Part shown: piece after piece, positions 24,126 through 36,119 of the stretch
Numbering within the stretch: the first letter of the stretch is position 1
Layout: the number at the start of each line of letters is the position of its first letter
From: Pholiota molesta
Lineage: Eukaryota > Basidiomycota > Agaricomycetes > Agaricales > Strophariaceae
Length of the DNA: 64,000 nucleotides
Assembly: GCA_014925825.1 (NCBI GenBank)
Contig: JACGCK010000037.1
Coordinates: forward strand, 186,001-250,000
Reading direction: 5' to 3'
Made by a program: the position numbers and the translations under genes
Notes under the pieces: model-generated
The model's database searches: none
Seen by the model: the letters and a program-made list of their open reading frames with translations, nothing else
What the model was told of the DNA's origin: nothing

Positions 24126-25878
24126 ATGAATCCTGCTGGTGCTCAAGTTACCAGCTCATCCCTCACATTTCCCCCAGAACTCTTCCCCATTATAGCATCT
24201 TTTATCCCTCTACGATCCGCTCCACGCACTCTGCGTTCTTTAGCACTTGGAAATCGCCGATTCTACAATATCTGTTGCCCCCTGCTCTATTCGCGTCTTA
24301 TCCTTCGCAATGAAGACGATGCGATTGGTGTCATCCAAAGGATAATGGACGAGCCACAGTTGGGCTTGGCCGTTACGGAGCTGTATATCATGTCTGAACT
24401 ATCGGTCGAAGCTCGAAAAGGGAAGAAGCCATTCAATGTCGTTGCCGGACTGCAGATGTTGGTCACAAAAGGCTTGATACCTCGCATTATTGCTTTGGGT
24501 CTCTATTTGTGAAAGACTGGATATACGACGAAAAGGACAAGCCAATCTTGCATGGACGTTTACTCACCGAATTTTGGATTGATCTACGCATCGAGTGTCC
24601 TCGCCTGCGAACCTTGATATTGCGATATGTCGGGCACAGTTTCATGGATCCTTGGCTCACAGGGCCCGTGATCGACGAGATCAACTCCCTATCGGTGAGT
24701 AAATGCATTTCTCGTACACAGAACAGATTATTTATCCGGCATTCTAGGGACTTTCTGCATTACGCTGGAATGGAAGGGTGACCACTGGAAGAAGAAGACG
24801 AATTGAAGATTTTGAACAACCTTCCCCACCTCGCATCATCATTGCATACATTGAGTTTGAAAAGCGGATTACAAGAGGCAGCCGTCCTTTATCCCTTGAT
24901 TTTCCCAACTTGAAATGGCTTTGTTTGCATCGATTTCAATCTTCGATGACACTGAACAGGTGCATGGGTTTTTCAACGACATCCCCAACTCGAAAGTTTA
25001 TCACTCGAAGATTGCATTGAGACTTGGTTCTCCGACGACATAGAAGTTGGATTTCTACCGAACCTGAAGCATTTAAAGTTAGCTAGTTTTATTTTGCCGC
25101 CAAAAATCTTGATTCAACATTTATTTATTCCAGGCTAGGTTCGAAGATATTCGCTTATTAGTCCTCGTTCTTCCCCAGCTAGTCAGTCTGGGTTTACCAA
25201 AGCCAGAGCGGCAAATCCCTTATCTTCTCCGCGCTGTTTTATGAACGGGCTTCCCAATTTAAAATCGCTCGATATTAAACAGAGGTTGTGGATTGGGACA
25301 ACCGCACATTGGAAGGTGTTCTATGGTATGAGACTTTGGATGGGACTTCCGCACAGAGACAAACCGCAAGAATATGGACCAGGACTTTATGAAAAGGTAC
25401 ATGCATTCAATTGTCAGAGGGGCACCGAACTTGGAGGAGTTAGCACTTCATGTAGGACAATTAAGGATGCCTTCACTCTGACGTCGGCTCATTGGTACGT
25501 GCGCGACTGCTCATTGACTGCCCATCACACCTAATATCCCCATGTAGAAAGCTCTGGAGCCTACCTTGTCGCAGCTCGTACAGCTGGAAAGGTTCTACTA
25601 CGAAGGATTTTCACCATATCCACAGTATGGCACCACCCACGCCGAAGACCCACAAAAAATCGCTCGCGGCTTTCCTGGCTAGCGCAGAAGCGCTCGCTCG
25701 CGTATGTACGCGCCTCGACTCTGTGACGAGTATCAGTGGAAAACATCTTCCATATGTCTCAGCCGTAGTAGATCGAAATTCCGATGGCGTTGTAACAGCA
25801 GCCAGGCTGACCGATGGTGTCGGCTTGCTGATTCCAGCGGACGAGAATGATCCATTTCCCTGTTACAATTATATTTAG
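24126..25878 (+). pseudogene. F family copy 3, frameshifted
   Basis: The start and the first 128 codons are open, but the CTCTATTTGTTGAAAG motif of other copies has lost a T near 24510 and runs into TGA. The reading resumes in another frame (KDWIYDEKDKPILHGRLL to PVIDEINSLSVS). Further single-base losses occur near 24766, 24947, 24985 and 25243. Splice sites are kept, and exon 4 still reads ASAEALARVCTRLDSVTSIS to ADENDPFPCYNYI, ending at 25878. It is closest to the first copy (11742-13511). With at least five lesions spread over all exons, this copy is likely dead even if some lesions are sequence errors. Confidence 0.8.
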
Positions 25879-26119
25879 CACTATCTTGTCTACATACATA
25901 ATGCAAGCAGCTATCGTATTGCTCGATATTTGTGTGCCTACTATGGCGTCCAAACTGTACAAAAAATAAACGCAATATATTTTGTTAGCGCGATCTTAGA
26001 TCTACTTTTCGTCTTTTTTTGACTTTCGCTTGCTTTCCGCAATACTTGGACCAAATTGGCTTTCATAGCACACTGGCGCGCGCAACAAAAGAAAATCTAT
26101 GCAACGGGGATACATTGTG

Positions 26120-26290
26120 AGCACGTTTTCGAATTGCAGAGGCTCGAGTCCACAGTCAAGGGGCAGGCTTCCATCTATCTGTGATGGCACGCGGCGCCAT
26201 ACCAGTGCCCACCATCGATTGCCGGGCGCGTCCATGCTCCAGTACGATGTGATCAGTGATGACGAGGAGCGGCAACTGCGAGTTCTCTGC
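26120..26290 (+). pseudogene. G family fragment (N-terminal region)
   Basis: GGGCxGGCTTCCATCTATCTG, GGCACGCGGCGCCATACCAGTG and GATTGCCGGGCGCG match the G relic at 29860-29940. It is followed by GATCAGTGATGACGAGGAGCGG, which is also found at 55165 next to H-like sequence. Confidence 0.6.
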
Positions 26291-26329
26291 AGCAATAGAG
26301 CTAGGCGCGGACGTCCGGCACCTATGAAA

Positions 26330-26700
26330 ATTCTCGCGGGAGTAGGGTGCGTACCAACACCCCGTGCAGGCTGAGGCGGTCGAGGTGGTTTCCGAGGAAG
26401 ACAGGCGCAGGCGTCGCCGCCGCACCCGGTGTGCTATGCCCAGAGAGATACTCCTGGGCGTGATCAGCGGCGCGACGCCATGCCCACCGCGTCCTCATCC
26501 TTATCCCTTCCCGATACATGCTCCTCCGCCCACTCATCCCACCCAGTCATTCCACGTGCCGGCCTCGCTCCCTGAAGCTCGGCCGCGTGCAGTCCTGCGC
26601 CGTGCACCCCACCTACGGCGAGTGCTTCGGTTCCTTGCTGCTCTTCGCCTTTTCGGGGAGGACTCCGCAGCCACGCGCGCACGGAAGACCCACAGGAGCA
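26330..26700 (-). pseudogene. G family fragment (middle region)
   Basis: Read on the minus strand it contains the middle block of G (QDYARPSF-like, EAGTWDAWAEE-like and VVAPLITPRR-like text, frameshifted). The nucleotide order GTGATCAGCGGCGCGACG, CATACTCCTCCGCCCA-like and CTCGCTCCCTGAAGCTCGG-like follows 41980-42140 of the best copy. It lies in the tail-to-tail position relative to the F copy at 24126-25878. Confidence 0.6.
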
Positions 26701-27325
26701 CCGCGATCCCCGGCAGCAGCCCGCACGCGCGAAAAAAGTAGGCAGCGCGCAGTGCGGGCCGGGTGCAGCGGTGGGCGGTGGTGTGGGCCAGGTGTGGGCG
26801 GATCCTGTCATATGGGGTCACATACAAACGACAACATCGTCCTCCCATCCTCATCGCGCTACATAGCGTAACCAGCAGCGCCGACAACTCCCCTGCATGC
26901 CTCCCCGCGATGGCTCTCCGACTCCAGCCGCGATAAACCTCGCAAGTGGGCCATGCCGAAACCCAGAACGTCGTTGAGGGTATCGTCTCTCTGACATTTA
27001 ATTTCGTTAGCGACCTCGAATACCCTCGGACACCCCTCAACACGAAGTGCAAGTGCCTGCACGCTATGTAGCCGATAATGACGAGGGGCGAGCACACACG
27101 AGGATGGCATGCGAGGACAGCGATTCCCGTGTTGAAGGATATCGAATGCTGATCGAAGATATTCTTACACCAGTCTTACACACGCTGTCATGCTGGAAAA
27201 AAGGAATGCGCAGGCGTTCCAGGATTAAAACATGAACATGTCGATCAACAAGCCCTAAATCATTTCATGTAAAGTATCTATAAAGTACATTTCAACATAT
27301 TTTGAACACTCCGACTTCGATCGCT

Positions 27326-29128
27326 ATGAATCCTGCTGCACGTACTACCTTACCCCTCGCATTTCCCCCAGAGCTCTTCCCCATTATAGCGTCTTTTGTC
27401 CCTTTACGATCCGCTCCCCGTACGCTGCTGGCTTTAGCACTTGCAAATCATCGTTTCTACAACATCTTTCGCCCCCTCCTCTACTCGCGTCTCATCCTTC
27501 GAAATGAAAACGACGCAACTGCGGTCTTCCAAAGGATAATGGACGAGCCACGCCTGGGTTTGTTCGTCAGGGAACTATACATCATGGCTGCGCTATCGAT
27601 CAAAGCCCAGAAAGGGGAGAAGCGATCCGACATCGTGGCCGGCCTGCAGATGCTCATCGCGAAAGGCCTGATACCGCGCATCACAGCTTTGGGCCTCTAT
27701 TGGCTGAAGGATTGGACATATGACAGATGTGTGAAGATAACCTTGTGTCGGCGTTTACGCGTCGCCTTTTGGAGTGATCTGCGCACCAAGTGTCCGCGCC
27801 TGCGTACCCTGATACTGCGCAACATCGGGCAAAGCGCCCAGGATCCCTGGCTGACAGGGCCTGTGATCGACGCGATCAACGCCTTCTCGGTGAGTACTTG
27901 AGTACTTATCCGCATCGCTCACACTTAGGGAACATTATTTATCTGGGATTTTAGGGTCTTTCCGTCCTACGGCTGGAATGGAATTCTGAAGGACCAGAAC
28001 GAAAGGAAGATTTGAAGATTTTGAACAACCTTCCCCGCCTCGCATCGTCCTTACATACATTGAGTTTGAGAATTCGAAGTGGATATGAGGCACCCATTCT
28101 CTCATCCCTCGAATTTCCTAACTTGAAACGGCTTCGCTTGCACCAATTTTCATCTCATGACGACACGGAAAAGGTGCACTGGTTCTTTAATCGCCATCCG
28201 CAACTCGTAAATTTGTCACTCGAAGATTGCTCCGGCACTTGGTTCTCCGAAGACGTAGACGTTGGATTCTTGCCGAACCTGAAGCATCTAAAGGTGAGTA
28301 TGTATCATGTTGTCCAGATGCCTCGATCCACTGAGTGTCTACGCATTCTAGGCTAGATTCAAAGATATCCGCTTATTGCTCCCCATTCTTCCCCACCTCG
28401 TCAGTCTCGGATTTACCGAAAGCTATAACCTACAAGTGCCGTACCTCCTCCGCGCCGCGTTGCGCAACGGGCTCCCCCACTTACGATCGCTGGAGATCGA
28501 GCAGCGGCCTCTGAGTTGGGATGCGCTGGAAGTCGAACAGCGGGTACAGGGCTGGCGCGACCGCACGCTGGAAGGCGTGCTATGGTACGAGGGCGTGGAC
28601 GGCCAGTTCCACACGGCGCCGGAACACCGCAGGCACGCGGCACGCGACTTCATGCACGGCTACATGCACTCGCTCGTCAGAGGCGCGCCGAACTTGGAGG
28701 AGCTGGGTCTTCACGGCATGGCGCTGACGCCCGCGGCAATGGTACGTACGCGCCTACGCCTGCTCATTCCGCTGCACCGCGCCTGATATGCATATGCCCT
28801 GCAGACAACGCTGGGGCCGACGTTGTCCCAGCTCGTGAAGCTGGAACGGTTCTATTATCGCGGATTCTCGCCGGATCCGAAGCACGGACGCCCACCGTTC
28901 CTGCTGTCCCATCCGTTTTTGCGCGCCGAGTTTCTTGCCGGTGCGGAGGTGCTGGCGCGAGTGTGTGCGCGCCTCGAATCGGTGACGAGTATCAGTGGAA
29001 AATCGCTCCCGTACGCGTCGGGCGTGATTGCACGGAATGCTGTTGGAGATGTGACAGTGCGGCCAGTTGATGGTGTTGGATTGCTGATTTCGGCGGACGA
29101 AAACGATCCTTTTCCTTGTAATGCCTGA
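27326..29128 (+). CDS. F family copy 4: F-box-like/LRR protein, 538 residues
   Basis: Exons 27326-27889, 27955-28293, 28352-28741 and 28805-29128 join in one frame. I chose the ATG at 27326 because it aligns with all other copies (MNPAARTTLPLAFPPELFPI); an in-frame TTG lies upstream. Exon 3 is longer and much GC-richer than in the other copies (LEIEQRPLSWDALEVEQRVQ, then a doubled region), and its third-position G/C is high, so this copy has diverged or been converted from a different source. The C-terminus keeps SISGKSLPYASGVIARN and ISADENDPFPCNA. Directly downstream lies a second, partial F 3' end (29199-29300), which points to recombination between copies. Confidence 0.75.
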
Positions 29129-29198
29129 ACATGGTTGGTTAGCTTAGCATCATCGACATAGATAATTGGTAGCGCGGATACTGTACGTTGCGGCTTGG

Positions 29199-29300
29199 CT
29201 GATTTCGGCGGACGAGAATGATCCATTTCCTGGTTACAATTATATGTAGCACTTTATTGTCTACACACATAATGCAAGTGGCTACCGTATGTTGATCTTG
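29199..29300 (+). pseudogene. Stray F-family 3' end
   Basis: CTGATTTCGGCGGACGAGAA, then GATCCATTTCC, GGTTACAATTATATGTAGCA and CATAATGCAAG repeats the end of exon 4 plus 3' flank, but in the version found after the copy at 25878 rather than the version used by the gene just upstream. It is a scar of unequal exchange. Confidence 0.7.
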
Positions 29301-29599
29301 CCCGATATTGGTATATGGAATGCTTTGGAAGTCCAATATATTAAGTGAGAAATCGTAGCATCTCAATCTGTCATCCGTCAGTCATTCATCCGTCAGTCAT
29401 ATGTTGTGGGTGCTGAATCATAAGTACATAAGTGTGAAAAGAGAAGGAGTGTCTCATCATTGGTTTTCGCTTTGATAAATGAACAGTGTGTCAACCACTA
29501 TCGACCGATAGTGAGCACAATGGCACTGGGCGCTGGGGTGAATTAAGGAGTGTTGTGAGCTGCTATCGCTGCTAGAAGATGTTCTGTGGCTTCGGGAAG

Positions 29600-30600
29600 C
29601 CATGGTTGCGGGTGGGAACAAAGGAAAATTCTCAGCGCTGCTGGTTACGCTAGCGCGACGAGGATGGGACGACGATGTGTGGTTCGAATTTACGGTGGGG
29701 CTCCCAAAACAGCAGAGTGCGTTGTCGGCATCACCGGCAATCAATTCATCACAGCTCTTTCTTCCAACATCTTTACGAACAACGATACCCTTCCTCAACC
29801 ACCAGGTAGCAGCCCCTCCTACTCACCCTTCGCGCTCGACTTTGAATGGCTCTCCGAATCCTCAGGCGGGCTTCCATCTATCTACGACGCCACGCGGCGC
29901 CATACCAGTGGATTGCCGGGCGCGCCCATGCTCCAGCCCCTCGCAGGTAATTACGTTCGCCTGTGCTGCAGCCCTCTGTAAATCTGTATTGCGACCCGCC
30001 TATTTCATTCAACGTCGATCGGAGAACACCGTTTTGGCTACTGAAGGTCCCAGTGACGAGTCTTCGTCGTCTGCTAGCAGCGCAGTGGCCGGGGAGGAAG
30101 ATGAGCCGTCGCCGAGAGAGAGGAACTTTGGAGGAGTATACTCTGAGCGGAAGAGGGCGGTGGGCTCGTCGAGGCAGAGCCGCGGGAGCCATGCAGCTTA
30201 CCAGGGGACGAGTGTCGAGATGGGGACAGCAGTTAAAAATCTGGGACCCATCGAACTATTCCTGTAGCTCCTGCTTCGCAACAAACACCCTCCCAAATGC
30301 TCTTTCCTTCCTTCTTCCTCATATGTATCGACGCAGACCGTGATACGCTTCCAACCACGCCTAAATTGGCCCCCCACGCCTCTGCCCTCCGGCACGCACA
30401 CTCTGGATACGCGCATTCGAACGCCCCAGTCCGTGCTACCCCACGGCCAGATTGTACTTCCTGCGCCTGCTCCACCCATCTACAACCACCGGCCAAAGCT
30501 GCCTCCACCATTGCCCAATAGCGGCCTGCTACCCAGTCACTCCCGCGGAGGATGCGCCCGCTCCGAAGCCCCAGCCACCAGTGACTGATTTCCCCATGGC
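29600..30600 (+). pseudogene. G family relic, N-terminal half
   Basis: Recognisable pieces in order are NGSPNPQAGFHLSTTPRGA, VLRPAYFIQRRSENTVLATE, GPSDESSSSASS, EPSPRERNFGG, KRAVGSSRQSRGS and, after frame changes, a DSGYA-like stretch with LPHGQIVLPAPAPPIY and LPPPLPNSGLLP. They align one for one with the best G copy on the minus strand at 43238-42500. Frame shifts and stops separate them. It precedes an H relic on the minus strand and then the F gene at 31757. Confidence 0.65.
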
Positions 30601-31011
30601 CCACCCAGACTGAGAATACGGCTCCGATTACACCCACATGGATCCCCTCATGCCCGTAGCAATCTTCCTCTCGGAGGGTGTTGGTGTTGGGCTGCCCCTC
30701 CGTCCGCTTCCAGAGGCAGTGCCGTCGGTGGGGGTTTAGGGTACCTTTTACACCAGTGGCGCATCGGACATCTGTCATTCCTCCTGCGGCGTTATTCCTC
30801 GTGCGTGGAAGGAGGACCATAACTGTCCCTACACTTCTTTCGCACTCATATCCGTATGGTTCTGCCACTCGTTCCAGCCGCGTTTGATACCCTGACCTGA
30901 TTTTTTACTTTCTTTAGCAACTCCACGCCCCAACCACGAAGTGCCAACGCTGACTTGGTACTTGTTAAGAACGTGACGTGGCAGAAAATTATAGGTTTAC
31001 TGATAGTGATT

Positions 31012-31450
31012 ATGCCTGCACTGCAGTCTCCGGAGCGGCAATCGTGTTCCCAGTCGCTAGTCCATGTCGGCGTGTTCGCCTTCACAGCGCTCTTCGCCGC
31101 AGGTCGGGGCTCTGGCTCGGACGCGTTCTCTCGATGCGCATCCGCACCGTCAACTGGGGAAAACGCAAAATCGGACGCCTGGTCAGTGGTCTGCGGAGCT
31201 TGTCTCCCGTTTTGTGGCGGTCTCTGCATGGTTCGCGTCTACTTCATCGGATGATGTCGTGCCACCTGGAGGCGCGGGGCAGGCTGTAGCCCTCTGGGAC
31301 GGCGACCTCTGGTGACGTATTGGCACTCCCTTACGCAAGCTCAGCGAGCGCGTCTTCGTATTTCCTATCGAGAGCGACTGCACCAACGCCCTTCTTGCCT
31401 TTTCTTCATCGCTCCTCGTATTTTCCGCGCTCGCGTTGCTCTGGTTGGTC
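31012..31450 (-). pseudogene. H family relic
   Basis: The minus-strand sequence follows the H copy at 22100-22463 from its end (GTCTCCGGAxCGG, TTCGCCxCAGGTC) back to the 5' part (AAAATACGAGGAGCG and GAAAAGGCAAGAAGGG near 31400-31440). It is head-to-head with the F gene at 31757. Frame changes are present. Confidence 0.6.
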
Positions 31451-31756
31451 TTATAACATTTGTAGCCCTGTATCTCTAATTTTATGGTATCTAGTGTAGT
31501 ATACTACCAATGCTTGCAAGTAGAATAGAATGAACGATCTCAATCAATGCAACTAATTTGATTTACTGTGCTGACGGAAACAAGTCGTATCAGATTTGGT
31601 CTAAGTAACGATGTTCATACACTCTGCCATACACGTTGAAGGAAACGGGCAGTTGATACCGCGATTAGAATATTAACACGTTGATCAACCAGCCCTAATC
31701 CATTCCATGTAAAGTATCTACAAATTTGACATATTCTCAATACTGCGACGTCGACC

Positions 31757-33507
31757 ATGAATCCTACACTTACTACTTTACCCCCAGAATTCTTCCCCGT
31801 TATAGCGTCTTTTGTTCCTTTACGATCCGCCCCGCATACGCTGCGTGCTTTAGCACTTGGAAATCGCCGTTTCTACAATATATTTCGCCCCCTCCTCTAC
31901 TCGCGTCTCATTCTTCGAAATGAAGATGATGCAATTGGTGTCATCCAAAGGCTTATGGACGAGCCACAGCTAGGCTTGGCCGTCAGGGAGCTCTATATCA
32001 TGTCCGAGCTCTCGGTCAAAGCCTGGAAAGGGAAGAAGCCATTCGACGTCGTCGGAGGCCTCCAGATGCTCGTCGCGAAAGGCTTCGTACCGCGCATGAC
32101 GGCGCTGGGTCTCTATCTGTTGAAAGGGTGGATATATGATAAGAGCCACAAGGTCATCTTGCGCCGTGGCCGTTTACTCGCCGACTTTTGGGTTGATCTG
32201 CGAACCGGGTGTCCGCGCCTGCGCACGTTGATCCTGCGCAATGTCGGGCACAGTGGCCGCGATCCCTGGCTGACGGGGCGCGTGATCGACGGGATCATCT
32301 CCCTGTCGGTGAGTAGTTGAACCGCATTGCTCATAGGCAGCGAATTTGACTCATGATTCATCCGGCATTCCAGAGTCTTTCTGTCTTGCGCCTGGAATGG
32401 AATACGGAAGGACCGGAGGGAGAAGACAGTTTGAAGATTTTGAACAACGTTCCCCGGCTCGCATCGTCGTTGCATACGTTGAGTTTGAAAAGCGATTTGC
32501 AAGAGGCAACCGTCCTGTTCTCCCTTGATTTCCCGCACTTGAGATTGCTTCGCTTGGCCGATTTTGTATCTCTCCACGACACTGCAAACATACAAGGGTT
32601 CTTTGAGCGACATCCGCAACTCGAAAGTCTATCACTCGAAGGGTGCATGCATACCTGGTTTTCCGACAACATCGAGATTGGATTTTTGCCGAATTTGAAG
32701 CATCTAAAGGTGAGTGTGCTTCGTATTGTTCAGAATCCTTTATCTCACTTAATGTGTCTCAATATTCTAGGCAAGATTCGAAGATATTCGCTTATTGCTC
32801 TCCATTCTTCCACAACTCGTTAGTCTGGGATTTACCCAGAGCTATAACGGACAAGTTCCTTATCTCCTGCGCTCTGTGCTGCGACACGGGCTTCCACAAT
32901 TGAAATCGTTGGAAATCGAGCAGGACGTTTTGGGTCGGTATGATCCCAAACTGGAAGGGGTTCTATGGTATGAGACTTCAGATGGGCAGTTCCGGGAAGA
33001 GAAGAGCCGCAGGAAAGGGGAATGGGACTTCACGACCAACGGATACATGCAATCGATTGTCAGAGGAGCGCCGAACTTGGAGGAGTTGGGACTTCACGGA
33101 AATACATTGACGCCGGCGTCATTGGTGCGTGCGCGACTGCTCATCCGGCTGGACCGCTCCTGATATGCTATCCCTTGCAGCAAACCCTGGAGCCTACCTT
33201 GTCTCAGCTCGCGCACATGCGAAGATTCTATTATCATGGATATTCGCCGGATCCGAAGTACGGAGACGCGCCACGCGCGAGCACACATAAACAATTGCTT
33301 GCGGATTTCCTGGCCAGCGCAGAGGCGCTCGCGCGAGTATGTACGCGTCTCGAATCCGTGACGAGTATCAGTGGAAAGACACTCCCGTACGTCTCAGGCG
33401 CGATAGAAAGAAATTCTGTGGGAGATGTAACGGCAGTTAGGTCGGTTGATGGCGTTGGATTGTTGATTCCGGCGGACGAAAATGACCCCTTTCCTTATAA
33501 TGCCTGA
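31757..33507 (+). CDS. F family copy 5: F-box-like/LRR protein, 522 residues, reference copy
   Basis: Exons 31757-32308, 32374-32709, 32771-33124 and 33181-33507 join with no break. Residues 1-60 form an F-box-like region (LPPEFFPVIASFVPLRSAPH, then FYNIFRPLLYSRLILRNEDD). Conserved family blocks follow: QRLMDEPQLGLAVRELYIMS, LRTLILRNVGHS, SLSVLRLEW, ERHPQLESLSLEGC, FLPNLKHLKV, QVPYLLRSVLRHGLPQLKSL, GVLWYETSDGQF, RGAPNLEELGLHG, SQLAHMRRFYYHGYSPDPKY, ASAEALARVCTRLESVTSIS and ADENDPFPYNA at the end. Irregular leucine-rich repeats occupy about residues 170-430. In other fungi such proteins select substrates for SCF ubiquitin ligases; here that is inferred from fold only. The 5' flank from about 31500, including GATCAACCAGCCCTAAT and TCAACACT-CGAC before the ATG, is shared by all copies, so promoters were duplicated too. 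Confidence 0.8.
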
Positions 33508-33599
33508 ACATGTTCATTGACATAAATATCGTTAGCGGATACTATAAGATAATCTATCTTCATACAACTCCGGCCGCCATTCTCATACCAGTGGACGAT

Positions 33600-34130
33600 G
33601 CGACTCGCTGTATAACTTATTCAGCGTCATGGCGTTGTCACACATATGGAGGCCTTATGCCATCTCAGCTGGGTATATGCGCCATCGCCACCCCCGCTGG
33701 CCCATGTGGAACAGGGCGAACATACAGGGTCGGCGTCGGCAGACGCGATACCATTGTAAACTCGCCAAACAAACGCGCGCTGCCCCCGCCGGATCCTCCA
33801 TGCGGCGTCGTATTTCGTGCGTCCTCGAACTCCTTGCCTAGATCGACGTTTCTGCCCCTCCGCGGTGTGATGAGCGGGACGACATGCAGCGTCCTCTGCC
33901 TCCGTGTCGTACCCCCCTTCTCCTACTCCTTCCAAATCGCCTCGCGGCCCTCGTCCAACCACATCTCCATCAGCGTCGAGTGAAAGCGTTTGATCCTGTG
34001 ACGCGACCTGCAGCGCATGCTTCGACTTGTCCCGCCTTACTCTGGGTCGGCGAAGATACAGCAGAAGAGGTGTGGTTGGGGATGGAGAGGAGGGACTTTG
34101 GGCTGAGATGGGATCGCGTGGAGCGCCATT
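33600..34130 (-). pseudogene. G family relic, middle part
   Basis: The minus strand gives pieces of the G middle block: LRRPRVRRDKSKHALQVASQ-like text for the SADP...PKHAPQIAWAAQ region, then WTPLPTPVGTP-like and SR-ATPALYA-like text in shifted frames. It ends about 90 bases from the F stop codon at 33507 in tail-to-tail arrangement. Confidence 0.55.
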
Positions 34131-34944
34131 GGATAGTAAGGGCAGCGCTGGCAGACGGCTCGTGAAGTAGCGCCTGTTCCTGCGGCAGCATGGACTGGAA
34201 CGCCGAGAGGATGATATTGTTGTTCGTCCAAGGCATGTTCGAAGGTGGTCGTGAAGAAAGGAAGAGAAGGCGGTACAGAGGTCGACGTGCAGCATCCTGT
34301 GGAAGTACAAGAGTCAAGAGAATGTCTGATGAGACCATCGTATTCCGCTGTAACGAGAAACGGAACGGAGAGCCAAAGCGCTGGCAAAGCGCCGTCATCC
34401 AAAGGAAGTGGAAAGATCTCCATGTCCCAAAGCAAGTGCTTGGATCCTCGGCGTCTAGTGCGGCGCCAATGTCATACCGAAAATCGATAAGTGGTGGCCG
34501 GTAACCCTAGAGGTCAGTGTTTTGAACGTTCGAGATTGAAGATTTGACTCCGCTTCTTCACTTCCCCAGCCCCTTCGACATGCCAGATATTGTCAGAGTA
34601 ACTTGCTCCACTCTTGAACTTGGAATTTTTGGACGTTCTTTAGCATATGCAAACGATATGGGAGGGGAAATGCCCGGAAGAAGAAAAGCAAGGAAAGGAT
34701 GTGTGACAGAGAGACGAGCGCTGGCTTCGATGATCCGGGCCGATGCTGTCGACTACAAGAGCCTCCGATGTAATCAAAGCCAAACATGGCCGCCTTCAAC
34801 TTGCCGCCTCTTGCCACAAACCTTCGAACATGCCCTAGCAGACGACAATGACAACCTCCCACCCTCATCATACCAGCATAGAAGCCAGCGCAGAGCCCTC
34901 TGAGCGCTGAGCTTTCAGGTCGGCCGCCATCTAGCCACGTTGGC
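34131..34944. other. No recognised gene
   Basis: Overlapping short frames only. The position between G and H relics suggests decayed module sequence, but I could not align it securely. Confidence 0.3.
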
Positions 34945-35330
34945 ATGCCGTGCATGCCCTACATCGATCACCGTTGTGGATCTTGTCCTCTGCCAGATAC
35001 GCGGCAGGCCCTGCGCGCGTCATCTCTGCATCGTCTGCGTTGGTTTCGTCGGATGACGCAGTGCTACGCGGAGGCGTGGACCAGGCTGTTGCTCGTCGAC
35101 GGACGCTCTTTAGGGCGGCAGCCTCTCGTGATGCCTCGATGGGTGTGGGCACTCTGTCCTCTGCAGTCTCAACGGGAGCAGGCTCGTCATTCCCATGGAA
35201 GGCGACATTCATTGACGCCTTTCTTGCCTTCTCTTCGTTGCTCCTTGCGTTTTCCTCGCTCGGTTTTGTCTGGACGGCGTTATCGGACTATATATTTTCT
35301 AGAGATATGTGTACTAAGTGCTGAACATTG
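34945..35330 (-). pseudogene. H family relic, readable N-terminal half
   Basis: The minus strand reads KPSEENARSNEEKARKASMN, then NDEPAPVETAEDRVPTPIEA, STPPRSTASSDETNADDAEM. This is the clearest reading of the H N-terminus and is open from about 35285 to the TGA region near 34931. No F gene is adjacent on this side; the KRE9/KNH-like gene follows instead. Confidence 0.55.
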
Positions 35331-35442
35331 AATCTACGGGAAGCCGTCTTGGGTACATAGTCACTGGAAATCGAAAGGTACGACCGATCACGGAATTTAT
35401 ATCACGCTCAGAAGCTAACGCAAGCGGTAGTCCCTAGTAACA

Positions 35443-36119
35443 TCACGTTAGAGTTGAGCGAATTGATGTATAAAGTCCATGCTTACTGCCAGTCTGAGTA
35501 ATGAAGACGTCGGAAAAGGCGATTTCACCTTCGATGTCTTGCACCTTCAACGTAAGGGGAGTATCTGGAATTCAAAAGATGTTTAGTGAGATTTGAACGT
35601 AATTCAAAATGATCCACATTCATACCGGACTTGACGTTGACAACCCAGAAGTGTGCGGGAGTGAACTGTGGGTGTAACTGCGCGATGACAGGACCGGTGG
35701 AATTACCAAAAAGGATGCTGTATGTAGAAGATGAGAATCAAGAACGAAAACTAACACAGCGTACACACCTCTATTTGGGCAATTTTACAGGACGCAAATC
35801 GGAATCGTCAGCATCAAACGAATGAGAGTATACGTCAAGCTAACAAACCGCGAAGTAGGGAGCTAGCAGAGGGCGAAGTCAACAACCGTGATATTATTCA
35901 AAAAAAAAACAAAGAGCCGACATACGAATTCCGCCGGTCCACTGAAGCAAGGCGGGTTCGCAGACAACCGCGCTGCTGCTAAAGCGGAATCATAAGCTCT
36001 TTTACCAGTTGGGCAGGAAAGACAGGCGCGTACGGGGTGGTGACATTGAGTGAACCCTGAGCGCGAGCGGTGCCCGCGAGCAGGATAGCAAGAGCAGCGG
36101 AGGCAAAGATGGACTTCAT
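35443..36119 (-). CDS. KRE9/KNH-like (Ser/Thr-rich GPI-anchored family) secreted protein
   Basis: From the ATG at 36119 the protein starts with a signal peptide, MKSIFASAALAILLAGTARA, then QGSLNVTTP. Removing a GTACGC...GCAG intron (36033-35973) gives AVVCEPALLQWTGG, the hallmark of the Kre9/Knh1 domain, where a PPYF motif follows; a 14-base exon at 35862-35849 (PPYFA) fits. Later pieces are ILFGNSTGPVIAQLHPQF, TPAHFWVVNVKSG and PLTLKVQDIEGEIAFSDVF, ending at TGA 35443. Family members are extracellular or cell-wall associated. The joint between the 14-base exon and ILFGNST is not in frame by any splice I can find, so an exon boundary or one base is wrong. The length is short because the Ser/Thr-rich GPI tail is not evident. 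Confidence 0.7.

Noticed and set aside
26534..27097. 187-codon minus-strand frame
   Set aside because: It runs through mixed G fragments and flanking sequence in frames that do not match the family.
29602..30267. 221-codon plus-strand frame as an intact gene
   Set aside because: Only parts match the G family and its N-terminal third is out of frame with the family text, so it is treated as a relic.
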